Assembly (NCBI GenBank): GCA_963769745.1
Contig: CAVYNB010000009.1
Coordinates: forward strand, 124,001 to 188,000
Direction: 5' to 3'
DNA length: 64,000 nucleotides
From: JALORV01 sp963769745
GTDB lineage: Bacteria; Pseudomonadota; Gammaproteobacteria; Burkholderiales; Burkholderiaceae_F
The notes under the pieces were generated by a model. It had not been told where the DNA came from, did not search any database, and saw only the letters and a list, made by a program, of their open reading frames with translations. A program made the position numbers and the translations under genes. Positions 35,518 through 44,001 of the stretch are shown here, one piece after another. The number at the start of each line of letters is the position of its first letter. Positions within the stretch are counted from its first letter, which is position 1.

Positions 35518-36711
35518 ATGTCCAGCGATTTTCTTTTCACGTCCGAATCGGTCTCGGAAGGCCACCCGGACAAGGTCGCCGACCAGATCTCGGACGCCAT
35601 CCTTGACGCCATTTTGGCGCAGGATCCGCGCTCGCGCGTCGCCGCCGAGACCCTCGTCAACACCGGCCTCGTGGTGCTGGCCGGCGAGATCACGACCAAT
35701 GCCCACGTCGACTACATCGAGGTCGCGCGCGAGACGATCAAGCGCATCGGCTACGACAACACCGAGTTCGGCATCGACTACAAGGGCTGCGCGGTGCTGG
35801 TGGCCTACGACAAGCAGAGCAACGACATTGCACAGGGCGTGGACCGCGCCTCGGACGACTTCCTGAACCAGGGCGCCGGCGACCAGGGCCTGATGTTCGG
35901 CTACGCCTGCGACGAAACGCCCGACCTGATGCCCGCACCGATCTACTACGCGCACCGCCTGGTGGAGCGCCAGGCCGACCTGCGCCGCGACGGGCGGCTC
36001 CCGTGGCTGCGTCCGGACGCCAAGAGCCAGATCACGATGCGTTACGTCGACGGCAAGCCGCATTCGATCGACACCGTCGTGCTGTCGACGCAGCATGCGC
36101 CCGAGATGAGCCTCGGCGACAAGATGAAACCCGAGTTCACCGAGGCGGTGATCGAGAACATCATCAAGCCGGTGCTGCCCAAGGAATGGCTGAAGGACAC
36201 GAAGTACCTGGTCAATCCCACCGGCCGCTTCGTCATCGGCGGGCCGCAGGGCGACTGCGGACTCACGGGGCGCAAGATCATCGTCGACACCTATGGCGGC
36301 GCCTGCCCCCACGGCGGCGGTGCGTTCTCCGGCAAGGACCCGTCCAAGGTCGATCGCTCGGCGGCCTATGCGGCGCGGTACGTCGCCAAGAACGTCGTTG
36401 CCGCCGGGATCGCGCGACAGTGCCAGGTCCAGGTCGCCTATGCGATCGGCGTGGCCAAGCCGATGAACATCACCGTTTACACCGAAGGCACCGGAGTGAT
36501 CCCGGACGAGCAGATCAGCAAGCTCGTCGCCGAACACTTCGACCTGCGTCCGCGCGGCATCGTGCAGATGCTCGACCTGCTGCGTCCGATCTACGAGAAG
36601 ACCGCCGCTTACGGCCATTTTGGCCGCGACGAGCCCGAATTCACGTGGGAAAAGGTCGACAGAGCCGCGGCGCTCGCCGACGCGGTCGGCGTGAAACGCC
36701 GCGCGGCCTGA
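35518..36711 (+). CDS. metK: S-adenosylmethionine synthetase
   Basis: It makes SAM from methionine and ATP. The 397-residue product has SEGHPDKVADQISDAILDA, GAGDQGLMFGYA (methionine loop) and the P-loop-like GGGAFSGKDPSKVDRSAAY. The ATG 35518 has AGGAGC six bases upstream. The C-terminus ...DRAAALADAVGVKRRAA is repeated, with synonymous codons, 148 bases downstream. With ahcY and metF nearby this makes a local SAM-cycle cluster. Confidence 0.98.
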   Translation: MSSDFLFTSESVSEGHPDKVADQISDAILDAILAQDPRSRVAAETLVNTGLVVLAGEITTNAHVDYIEVARETIKRIGYDNTEFGIDYKGCAVLVAYDKQSNDIAQGVDRASDDFLNQGAGDQGLMFGYACDETPDLMPAPIYYAHRLVERQADLRRDGRLPWLRPDAKSQITMRYVDGKPHSIDTVVLSTQHAPEMSLGDKMKPEFTEAVIENIIKPVLPKEWLKDTKYLVNPTGRFVIGGPQGDCGLTGRKIIVDTYGGACPHGGGAFSGKDPSKVDRSAAYAARYVAKNVVAAGIARQCQVQVAYAIGVAKPMNITVYTEGTGVIPDEQISKLVAEHFDLRPRGIVQMLDLLRPIYEKTAAYGHFGRDEPEFTWEKVDRAAALADAVGVKRRAA

Positions 36712-36740
36712 AGGGCTGCGTCGTCACCTTTCGTCGAGGC

Positions 36741-36787
36741 TAACTTCGGCGCCAGCCGAAGTTAAGCGTCCGTCACCCGACGGACGC
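36741..36787. repeat. Two strong hairpins behind metK
   Basis: TAACTTCGGC-GCCA-GCCGAAGTTA (36741-36764, 10-base stem) is followed directly by GCGTCCGTC-ACCC-GACGGACGC (36766-36787, 9-base stem). Neither has a T-run. They separate the metK stop codon from a second, partial copy of the metK 3' end. Confidence 0.7.
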
Positions 36788-36802
36788 GGCCGGAGACAAA
36801 AG

Positions 36803-36859
36803 TCCGACCGTGCGGCCGCACTAGCGGACGCCGTCGGCGTGAAACGCCGCGCCGCCTGA
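36803..36859 (+). pseudogene. Remnant copy of the metK 3' end
   Basis: From 36821 to 36859 the sequence reads CTA GCG GAC GCC GTC GGC ..., encoding LADAVGVKRRAA and a stop, the same peptide as the real metK C-terminus (36673-36711) but with only synonymous differences. Upstream, allowing one extra C, it continues back to KVDRAAA with further synonymous codons. It has no start and is not itself a gene. The purely synonymous divergence implies that both copies were once under coding selection. Confidence 0.75.
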
Positions 36860-36906
36860 GCAACGCCGGGTCCCGCCACTGCGGGACCCACACCTTGCTC
36901 GTTACT

Positions 36907-38766
36907 TCAGCGCGCGACGGTGCCGCGCTCGGCCGCGGCGGCCGCATCCGCTTCCTGCGCCGCCTTTTCCGTCTCTTCGCACAGCGCCCGACCTTCGTGC
37001 CGCGGTTCGATCAGCGGCGTCGGCTTCCACTTGTTCCCGCGCAGCAGTGGTCGTCCCGCGCGCACGTCGCCTCCTGCGATTTCGAGCTCGAAGCGCGCCG
37101 CGTCGCGCTTGCGCACCTCGGCCGCGATCTCCGCGGCCTCGTCGGCCGGCACACCGAGCTCGCGCAGTGCGGTCTCGCCGAAGCGCATTGCCGAGTCGAA
37201 GGTCTCGCGTATCTGCACGTCGACGCCGGCCTGGACCAGTTCCAGCGAGTGCTGCCGATCGAACGAGCGCACCAGCAGGCGCGCCTGCGGAAACTCATGC
37301 TTTGCCAGCTCGACGATGCGATTGGCCGCGTCCTTGTCGTCGATGCACACCGCAATGGCACGCGCCGTTGTGGCACCTGAAGCACGCAGCACGTCGAGGC
37401 GCGAGCCGTCGCCGTAGTAGACCTTGAACCCGAAGTCGTCGGCACTGCGGATCATCTCGACGTCGTTGTCGATGATCGATACATCGACGTCGCGCGCCAG
37501 CAGCGACTGACTGACCACCTGCCCGAAGCGGCCAAAGCCGATCATCAGCACGCTGCCGCTCAGGCCGTCGGCCTTCTCAATGCCTTCGGTCGAGGGTTTG
37601 GCTTTCGGCAGCACTTTATCCGCGACGATCACCACCAGCGGCGTCAGCGCCATCGACAGCACGACGATCGCCGTGAAGTTGGCGTTGACCTCGCCGTCGA
37701 TGACGCCGGCGACCACGGCGGCGGCATACAGCACGAAGGCGAACTCGCCCCCCTGGGCCATCAGCACCGCACGTTCGCGCGCCTCGACGTGATCTGAGTT
37801 CGTCAGCCGCGCCACGCTGTAGATCGCCAGCGCCTTGACGGACATGAAAGCCACCACCGCAACGGCGATCAGCTGCCAGTTGCGAGCGACCACCGCCAGG
37901 TCCAGCGACATGCCGACACCGAGAAAGAACAGCCCCATGAGTACACCGCGGAACGGCTCGATGTCGGCTTCGATCTGGTGGCGGAACGACGACTGCGACA
38001 GCAGCACGCCGGCCAGGAACGCGCCCATTGCCATCGACAGGCCGCCCAGCTGCATCAGCAGCGCCGAGCCCAGCACCACGAGCAGCGCCGCGGCCGTCAA
38101 GACCTCGCGCGCCTTGGCCGCAGCCAACAGGCGGAACAGCGGATTCAGCAGCCAGATGCCGACAACGATGACCACGGCCAGCGCACCGACACCCATGCCG
38201 ACCTTCAACCACTGAGAACCGGCGTCGGCATCGGCTATGGCGGGCGACAGCACCGCCACCAGCGCCAGCAGCGGCACGATCAGCAGGTCCTCGAACAGCA
38301 GGATCGACACGATCTTCTGGCCGCGCGGCAGCGCGATGTCACCGCGCTCGGCCAGCACCTGCATGACGACCGCCGTCGAGGTCAGTACGAAGCCGGTGGC
38401 TCCGATGAAGGCGGGCACCAACGGCAATCCCAGCAGCACCGCCACGCCGGTCAGCAGCGCCGAGCAAACGGCGACCTGCAGCGTGCCCAGCCCGAAGATC
38501 TGGCCGCGCAGACTCCACAGGTGCGACGGCCGCATTTCCAGCCCGATCACGAACAGGAACATCACCACGCCGAGTTCGGCGACATGCAGGATCGCCGCCG
38601 GGTGCGTGAACCAGCCGAGCCCGAAGGGGCCAATCGCCAGGCCGCCTGCCAGGTAACCGAGCACCGAACCCAGCCCCGCTCGGCGAAACAGCGGCACCGC
38701 GATGACGGCCGCGCCCAGCAGGCCCACCACCTTCAGCAGATCACCTGCACTGCCTTCCACCGCCAT
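36907..38766 (-). CDS. kefB: CPA2 cation:proton antiporter with RCK domain (KefB/KefC type)
   Basis: The roughly 619-residue protein has about 12 membrane helices (about 10-385, with the CPA2 segments LGYLAGGLAIGPFGLG and ILLFEDLLIVPLLALVAVLSP). A TrkA-N/RCK nucleotide-binding domain follows (about 400-520, MIGFGRFGQVVSQSLLARD) and then a charged tail. This is the glutathione-regulated K+ efflux family; whether it responds to glutathione is not shown. The ATG at 38766 is preferred over the upstream in-frame 38817. It converges with metK and the hairpin region. Confidence 0.9.
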   Translation of the reverse strand: MAVEGSAGDLLKVVGLLGAAVIAVPLFRRAGLGSVLGYLAGGLAIGPFGLGWFTHPAAILHVAELGVVMFLFVIGLEMRPSHLWSLRGQIFGLGTLQVAVCSALLTGVAVLLGLPLVPAFIGATGFVLTSTAVVMQVLAERGDIALPRGQKIVSILLFEDLLIVPLLALVAVLSPAIADADAGSQWLKVGMGVGALAVVIVVGIWLLNPLFRLLAAAKAREVLTAAALLVVLGSALLMQLGGLSMAMGAFLAGVLLSQSSFRHQIEADIEPFRGVLMGLFFLGVGMSLDLAVVARNWQLIAVAVVAFMSVKALAIYSVARLTNSDHVEARERAVLMAQGGEFAFVLYAAAVVAGVIDGEVNANFTAIVVLSMALTPLVVIVADKVLPKAKPSTEGIEKADGLSGSVLMIGFGRFGQVVSQSLLARDVDVSIIDNDVEMIRSADDFGFKVYYGDGSRLDVLRASGATTARAIAVCIDDKDAANRIVELAKHEFPQARLLVRSFDRQHSLELVQAGVDVQIRETFDSAMRFGETALRELGVPADEAAEIAAEVRKRDAARFELEIAGGDVRAGRPLLRGNKWKPTPLIEPRHEGRALCEETEKAAQEADAAAAAERGTVAR

Positions 38767-38947
38767 TGCCGCTCCCCAAGGTCCGGTCCCGCGACTGCCG
38801 CGGCGACTGAATAGCACGAAGTGACAAGCGCAGCGAGCCTGCGACTCCGCGCGCGGATCACCACACCTTCTGCGCGGTCACTTCGTCGAGACCGATCCTC
38901 GAGGGTCTGATGAAGCGCACGCCGTGGCGCCGGCCGATCGACGCGGG

Positions 38948-38953
38948 TACAAT
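38948..38953 (+). promoter_or_regulatory. Candidate -10 element of the ahcY transcript
   Basis: TACAAT sits so that transcription would begin near 38960, a few bases before the SAH riboswitch. The -35 region is poor. The gap 38767-39096 otherwise holds only this promoter and the riboswitch. Confidence 0.4.
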
Positions 38954-38962
38954 CCGCGCCTG

Positions 38963-39064
38963 CTTCGAGGAGCGTTGCGACAGGACTTGTCGTCAGACAA
39001 GCGGCCTGCCAGGCTCGAGGCGCCGGCCCCCTTGAGGATTGCCGGCCGTGCCAACGGCGCTCGC
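38963..39064 (+). ncRNA. S-adenosylhomocysteine (SAH) riboswitch upstream of ahcY
   Basis: The conserved blocks of the SAH riboswitch are present in order. GAGGAGCGTTGCGAC (38967-38981) opens the element, GCCAGGCTCG (39008-39017) closes P1, a GC-rich variable hairpin follows, and AACGGCGCTC is at 39053-39062. GAGCG (38970-38974) can form the pseudoknot with CGCTC (39058-39062). It lies 33 bases ahead of ahcY and would raise expression when SAH accumulates, as known for this class. Confidence 0.9.
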
Positions 39065-39096
39065 CCACTTCTTTGACAGCTAAAGGAGGGCGCGAG

Positions 39097-40518
39097 ATGA
39101 GCGCCGTACTCAAACAGACCCCCGCTGGCGCCGATTACGTCGTCGCCGACATCAAGCTTGCGGACTGGGGCCGCAAGGAAATCCGCATCGCCGAAACGGA
39201 AATGCCGGGCCTCATCGCAATCCGCGACGAGTTCGCCAGCCAGCAGCCGCTGCGCGGTGCGCGCATTACCGGATCGCTGCACATGACGATCCAGACCGCC
39301 GTGCTGATCGAAACGCTGCGGGCGCTCGGCGCGGAAGTGCGCTGGGCCAGCTGCAACATCTACTCGACGCAGGATCACGCCGCCGCCGCCATCGCGGCGA
39401 CCGGCACGGCGGTGTTTGCCGTCAAGGGCGAGTCCCTCGACGACTACTGGGACTACTCGCACCGCATCTTCGAGTGGCACGATGGCGGCTACTCCAACAT
39501 GATCCTCGACGACGGCGGCGATGCGACATTGCTGCTGCATCTGGGCAGCAAGGCGGAGAAGGACGCCTCCGTCATCTCGCACCCGACCAGCGAGGAAGAA
39601 GAGTCGCTGTTCAGGTCGATCAAGGCCAAGCTCGCCACGAGCCCGTCCTGGTACTCAGTGCGGCTCGCGAAGATCAAGGGCGTGACCGAGGAGACGACCA
39701 CCGGGGTCAAGCGCCTTTATCAGATGGCCAAGGAAGGTCGCCTGGCGTTCCCGGCGATCAACGTCAACGACTCGGTGACCAAGAGCAAGTTCGACAACCT
39801 CTATGGCTGCCGCGAATCCCTGGTCGACGGCATCAAGCGCGCTACCGACGTGATGGTCGCCGGCAAGGTCGCGCTCGTCGCCGGCTACGGCGATGTCGGC
39901 AAGGGCTCGGCGCAGGCGCTGCGCGCGCTGTCGGCACAGGTCTGGGTCACGGAAGTGGATCCGATCTGCGCGCTGCAGGCGGCGATGGAGGGCTATCGCG
40001 TCGTGACGATGGACTACGCCGCCGACAAGGCCGACATCTTCGTCACCGCAACCGGCAACTTCCATGTGATCACGCACGATCACATGAAGAAGATGAAGGA
40101 CCAGGCGATCGTCTGCAACATCGGTCACTTCGACAACGAAATCGACGTTGCCTCGCTGAAGCAGTATGCGTGGGAAGAAATCAAGCCGCAGGTCGACCAC
40201 ATCATCTTCCCGGACGGAAAACGCATCATCCTGCTGGCGCAGGGGCGCCTCGTGAACCTCGGCTGCGGCACCGGTCATCCGAGCTACGTGATGTCGAGTT
40301 CGTTCGCCAACCAGGTGATCGCGCAGATCGAGCTTTTCACCAATACCGAGAAGTATCCGGTGGGCGTGTACGTGCTGCCCAAGCATCTCGACGAGAAGGT
40401 CGCGCGCCTGCAGCTCAGGAAGCTGAATGCGCAGTTGACCGAGCTCACGGACGTGCAGGCGCGCTACATCGGCGTGCAGCCCGAAGGGCCGTACAAGCCG
40501 GATCACTACCGGTACTAA
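39097..40518 (+). CDS. ahcY: Adenosylhomocysteinase
   Basis: It hydrolyses SAH to adenosine and homocysteine, relieving inhibition of methyltransferases. The 473-residue product has the family segments ARITGSLHMTIQTAVLIETL, CNIYSTQDHAAAAIA, the NAD-binding VAGYGDVGKGSAQAL, and a C-terminus PEGPYKPDHYRY that reaches into the neighbouring subunit. The ATG has GGAGGG six bases upstream. It is controlled by the SAH riboswitch just ahead. metF follows after a small membrane protein. Confidence 0.98.
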   Translation: MSAVLKQTPAGADYVVADIKLADWGRKEIRIAETEMPGLIAIRDEFASQQPLRGARITGSLHMTIQTAVLIETLRALGAEVRWASCNIYSTQDHAAAAIAATGTAVFAVKGESLDDYWDYSHRIFEWHDGGYSNMILDDGGDATLLLHLGSKAEKDASVISHPTSEEEESLFRSIKAKLATSPSWYSVRLAKIKGVTEETTTGVKRLYQMAKEGRLAFPAINVNDSVTKSKFDNLYGCRESLVDGIKRATDVMVAGKVALVAGYGDVGKGSAQALRALSAQVWVTEVDPICALQAAMEGYRVVTMDYAADKADIFVTATGNFHVITHDHMKKMKDQAIVCNIGHFDNEIDVASLKQYAWEEIKPQVDHIIFPDGKRIILLAQGRLVNLGCGTGHPSYVMSSSFANQVIAQIELFTNTEKYPVGVYVLPKHLDEKVARLQLRKLNAQLTELTDVQARYIGVQPEGPYKPDHYRY

Positions 40519-40522
40519 CCAA

Positions 40523-40576
40523 CAGTGAAAAGTTTCGCATCGGGCGCGCGCGCCCGATGCACGATACTTTTCACTG
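40523..40576 (+). terminator. Long palindromic hairpin after ahcY
   Basis: An outer stem CAGTGAAAAGT/ACTTTTCACTG encloses a perfect 24-base palindrome (40537-40560, centre GCGCGCGC). It begins 4 bases after the ahcY stop. The 3' arm carries TTTT, so it may act as a terminator or as an RNA-stability element between ahcY and the downstream genes. Confidence 0.55.
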
Positions 40577-40655
40577 ACTAGATTTGCAGGGCGGGCTTCG
40601 GGCGGCCCGGCGCCCGCCGTGAGTTCAACGACACGTTTCCATCCGGAGAACAAAC

Positions 40656-41000
40656 ATGCGTCTGCTGCTGGTGTGGGTGCTCAATGCGATCGCGCTGCTG
40701 GGCGTCGCGTATATCTATCCGGGCGTGCAGGTCGAGGACTGGAAGTCCGCGGCGATTGCCGCGCTGGTGCTGGGGCTCGTCAATACCCTGGTCAAACCGA
40801 TCCTGGTACTGCTGACCCTGCCGGTCACGATCCTGACGCTGGGGCTGTTCCTCGTGGTGCTCAATGCCTTGCTGTTCTGGGGCGTGGCCGAAGTGCTGCC
40901 CGGCTTCAACGTGAACGGCTTCTGGGCGGCCGTGCTGGGCGCGATCCTGTACAGCCTGATCGGCTGGGCGCTTTCGAAACTGCTGCCGGACGGCAAGTGA
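40656..41000 (+). CDS. Phage-holin family 4 / YvlD-like small membrane protein
   Basis: The 114-residue protein has four predicted helices (starting LLLVWVLNAIALLGVAYIYPG), with the NTLVKPILVLLTLPVTILTLGLF signature (quoted only in part: VKPILVLLTLPVT) of the YvlD/Phage_holin_4_2 family. Despite the name this is a common chromosomal membrane protein, not evidence of a phage. Its location between ahcY and metF is widespread in Betaproteobacteria. The stop overlaps the first possible metF start (GTGA). Confidence 0.88.
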   Translation: MRLLLVWVLNAIALLGVAYIYPGVQVEDWKSAAIAALVLGLVNTLVKPILVLLTLPVTILTLGLFLVVLNALLFWGVAEVLPGFNVNGFWAAVLGAILYSLIGWALSKLLPDGK

Positions 41001-41839
41001 TCGTGGATCGAACCTACAGCTTCGAGTTCTTTCCGCCCAAGACGCCGGAGGGCGAGGACAAGCTGCGCGCCGTACGGTCGCGCCTGGCCGTGCTGGATCC
41101 GGCGTTCTTTTCGGTGACCTTCGGTGCCGGCGGCTCGACCAAGGAAGGCACCTGGAACACCGTGATGGCCATCCACGCCGAAGGCCTGCCGGTGGCCCCT
41201 CACATTTCCTGCATCGGCACGACTCGTGCCTCGGTGCAGGAACTCCTGCATGGCTATCGTGACGCGGGAATCCGGCGTCTCGTGGCTCTGCGGGGTGATA
41301 TGCCCTCGGGCGCCGCCGGGGGTGCCGGCGACTTTGGTCACGCGAACGAGCTTGTCGAGTTCATCCGCAACGAAACGGGCGACTGGTTCCACATCGAGGT
41401 GGCCGCGTATCCGGAGTACCACCCGCAATCGAAGTCTCCGGAGGACGATCTCGCCAACTTTGTCCGCAAGATCAAGGCGGGAGCGAGCTCGGCCATTACG
41501 CAGTACTTCTACAACTCGGATGCGTACTTCCGGTTCGTCGACTCAGCCGACGCGATGGGCTGCTCGGTGCCCGTCGTCCCGGGCATCATGCCCATCACCA
41601 ACTACACGCAGCTCGCGCGCTTTTCCGATGCGTGCGGCGCCGAGATTCCGCGTTGGATACGTCGTCGGCTGGAGAGTTTTGGGGACGACCGCGAGTCGAT
41701 CCGGGCGTTCGGGCTCGACGTGGTCACGGATCTGTGCGAACAGTTGCTGGTCGCAGGCGCACCGGGCCTGCATTTCTACACGATGAATCAGGCCGAGCCG
41801 ACGCTGGCGCTCTGGCAGCGGCTCGACCTGCAACGCTGA
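40997..41839 (+). CDS. metF: Methylenetetrahydrofolate reductase
   Basis: The flavoenzyme reduces 5,10-methylene-THF to 5-methyl-THF for methionine synthesis. The roughly 280-residue product starts near YSFEFFPPKTPEGEDKL and has FFSVTFGAGGSTKEGT, PHISCIGTTR and VPVVPGIMPITNYTQL, all family motifs; FAD- and folate-site residues are retained. There is no ATG start: GTG 40997 overlaps the preceding stop and GTG 41003 is an alternative two codons later. Together with ahcY and metK it completes the SAM/methyl cycle in this window. Confidence 0.95.
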   Translation: MIVDRTYSFEFFPPKTPEGEDKLRAVRSRLAVLDPAFFSVTFGAGGSTKEGTWNTVMAIHAEGLPVAPHISCIGTTRASVQELLHGYRDAGIRRLVALRGDMPSGAAGGAGDFGHANELVEFIRNETGDWFHIEVAAYPEYHPQSKSPEDDLANFVRKIKAGASSAITQYFYNSDAYFRFVDSADAMGCSVPVVPGIMPITNYTQLARFSDACGAEIPRWIRRRLESFGDDRESIRAFGLDVVTDLCEQLLVAGAPGLHFYTMNQAEPTLALWQRLDLQR

Positions 41840-41866
41840 CGGCGAGTCACGCCCCGCCGAGATGCA

Positions 41867-42223
41867 TCAGGCCGCCGACTGCGACCGGGCGGGCGTTGCG
41901 CGCTGGGCGAGCGGCAGTCGGTGGAACCAGGCTTCGACGGCATCGATTGCCCGGCGTGCGGCGGCGCGCACGGCCTGCCACCCGGCCGGCGCTTCCATGA
42001 CCTGGACCCGGGCATAGCCCAGACCCTCGACGACGGCCAGCCCGCGCGACTTCAGCGCCACTTCGTCGCCGCTGGCGGCAAACACGTCCTGCTGCAAGCC
42101 TTCCTCGGTCAGCCAGACGCCACCGTAGATGACCTTCACGCGCGTCTGCGGGCGCGACTCCAGCAGCAGCATCTGTTCGTAGCCCAGGTCGATCGTCCGT
42201 ACCAGTGTGGGACCCCAGTCCAT
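41867..42223 (-). CDS. DUF2917 domain protein
   Basis: The 118-residue protein has a central cupin-like DUF2917 core (VKVIYGGVWLTEEGLQ followed by DVFAASGDEVALKSRGLAVVE). It has no signal peptide. Homologues are typically divergent from a GcvA-like LysR regulator, as here, suggesting that the LysR protein controls it. The start ATG has AGGAGGACATC upstream (strong site). The function is unknown. Confidence 0.82.
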   Translation of the reverse strand: MDWGPTLVRTIDLGYEQMLLLESRPQTRVKVIYGGVWLTEEGLQQDVFAASGDEVALKSRGLAVVEGLGYARVQVMEAPAGWQAVRAAARRAIDAVEAWFHRLPLAQRATPARSQSAA

Positions 42224-42349
42224 GATGTCCTCCTATGCGGAACTTGCATCCATTGAGCAAGTACGAACGCATTTGACGCCTCTGGAGACCACTCGACAAA
42301 CGAAAAGCTCGCAGGCTATGCATGCAGTAAGCGCATGTATAGTTCCCCC

Positions 42350-43303
42350 ATGCCAGGCCCCGCCGCACGCCCACGCCGACGCCGCCCGATTGCGCTCGCC
42401 GCGCTGCGCGGCTTCGACTCGGCGGCTCGTCACCTGTCATTCACGCTGGCAGCGACCGAACTGAACCTGACGCAGTCGTCGATCAGCCGGCAGATCGCCA
42501 CGCTCGAACGCGAGGTCGGGCGAGCGCTGTTCGAACGCCGTACCCGGGCCCTCGAACTGACGGTGGCCGGGGAGCGGCTGTACGCCGCCGTGCGACAGGC
42601 GCTGCTGGCGATCGACCGTACCGTGGACGAAATCCGCGGCGACGGCGGCACGCCGCGCGTGACCGTCACCACCTATGCGTCGTTTGCATCCTTGTGGCTG
42701 GTTCCGCGCCTGCCGGACTTCCAGCGGTTGCACCCGGGGATCGACATACGCATCGACGCATCGGATCGCATGGTCGATCTGGAGTCCGACGATGTCGACC
42801 TCGCGATTCGCTGGCTGCGGCCCGGCGCACCGGTGCCCACCGACGCCACGCTGCTGCAGACCGAGGAATCCAGCCCGGCGCTCAGCCCGCGCCTGCTGGC
42901 GACCCGGACATCGCCGCTGCGGGAGCCGGGTGAGCTCGGAACGCTGCCGATCCTCGCGATGGACGAATCCGTGCCCAGCGCGCCGTACAGCAGCTGGGCA
43001 CGCTGGTGCGAGTTTGCCGACATTGCGCCGTTCGACGGCGCCGCGCGGCTCTACTTCACTTATGTCGACCAGTCCGTGCAGGCCGCGGTGCGCGGCCAGG
43101 GGGTGGCCCTGGTGCGCACACCGTTCCTCGACGATCTCGTCGCGAGTGGTGACCTGGTCATGCCCTTTCCACACCTGCGCATGCCGACCGGATACCGCTA
43201 CTTCATGATCGTCAATCGCAAGCGCAACGCTGTCCCGCACGTGGCTGCGTTTCGCGACTGGATCGTGACGGAGTTCGAGCGCGGGCCCCATCGGCTCACC
43301 TGA
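42350..43303 (+). CDS. LysR family transcriptional regulator (GcvA-like)
   Basis: The 317-residue regulator has an N-terminal winged helix (about 15-75: LAALRGFDSAARHLSFTLAA, LNLTQSSISRQIATLE) and a substrate-binding domain (about 95-300). The N-terminal phrase and the YVDQSVQAAVRGQGVALVR segment are those of GcvA-type regulators. The ATG 42350 is preferred; 42335 is in frame. The 126-base divergent gap contains TATGCATGCAGTAAGCGCATGTATA-like inverted symmetry (about 42317-42341), a candidate operator for itself and DUF2917. Confidence 0.9.
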   Translation: MPGPAARPRRRRPIALAALRGFDSAARHLSFTLAATELNLTQSSISRQIATLEREVGRALFERRTRALELTVAGERLYAAVRQALLAIDRTVDEIRGDGGTPRVTVTTYASFASLWLVPRLPDFQRLHPGIDIRIDASDRMVDLESDDVDLAIRWLRPGAPVPTDATLLQTEESSPALSPRLLATRTSPLREPGELGTLPILAMDESVPSAPYSSWARWCEFADIAPFDGAARLYFTYVDQSVQAAVRGQGVALVRTPFLDDLVASGDLVMPFPHLRMPTGYRYFMIVNRKRNAVPHVAAFRDWIVTEFERGPHRLT

Positions 43304-43374
43304 ACCGGCACGATCATCAAACCCCAGCCGGCAGGCCGAGTCGGCCGGACCCGGCCTCTTGCTCAAGAACTGCG

Positions 43375-43926
43375 CTAGAAGATCCCGGTGTCGGTAATGA
43401 CGACATCGAGCTGCATGTCGTGCGGCTGCCGGTCGATCGACTCGAGCCGGCCGCATTCGAAGGCGATCCCGACACACAAGGGCCAGGGCACGGTCTGCGC
43501 GAGGGTGCGGTCGTAATAGCCTCCACCGTAGCCCAGCCGATAGCGCTGCGCATCGAAGCCCACGCAGGGAATCAGCAGGGCATCGGGCTGCACCGGGCGG
43601 CCATGCGCGGGCACCGGTATGTTGAACTCGGCGGCCCGCATCGATGCGTGGCGCGTCCAGCCAATGAAATTGAGAATCGGGCCACTGACTGCCGGCAACG
43701 CCGCGACGCGATGGGTTCCGGCCTCCAGCCAGTCGGCCACGACGTCGCGCAGGTCAGGCTCGGCGCGGATCGGCCAGTAAAACGCCAGCGCTCGCGGGTC
43801 GGCCTGCGTGAGCCACTCCGCCACATTCCTCCGCAGCGCCTGCTCGTGTACATCGCGCTCCTTCATGGCAGCGCGCGATGCCAGCAGACGCTCGCGTTGC
43901 AACTTTCTCTGCGGCTCGTTCTCCAA
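43375..43926 (-). CDS. 5-formyltetrahydrofolate cyclo-ligase
   Basis: It recycles 5-formyl-THF to methenyl-THF with ATP. The roughly 183-residue product has an Arg-rich N-terminus (PQRKLQRERLLASRAAMKE), LAFYWPIRAEPDL and the signature RYRLGYGGGYYDRTLA near the C-terminus. The frame is open far upstream; no ATG fits. TTG 43926 gives a product starting like family members; GTG 43950 is an alternative. It is divergent from slt. Confidence 0.88.
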   Translation of the reverse strand: MENEPQRKLQRERLLASRAAMKERDVHEQALRRNVAEWLTQADPRALAFYWPIRAEPDLRDVVADWLEAGTHRVAALPAVSGPILNFIGWTRHASMRAAEFNIPVPAHGRPVQPDALLIPCVGFDAQRYRLGYGGGYYDRTLAQTVPWPLCVGIAFECGRLESIDRQPHDMQLDVVITDTGIF

Positions 43927-44001
43927 TGGACACCCGGAATGGTGTGGCACCGTGCCGATATTCGATCGCGCTGTCACGCGTGCATGTTCTAATCCCGACC
44001 G

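Noticed and set aside
40656..41000. The holin-family annotation as evidence of a prophage
   Set aside because: The YvlD-type family is chromosomal, lies between ahcY and metF, and no other phage gene is present.
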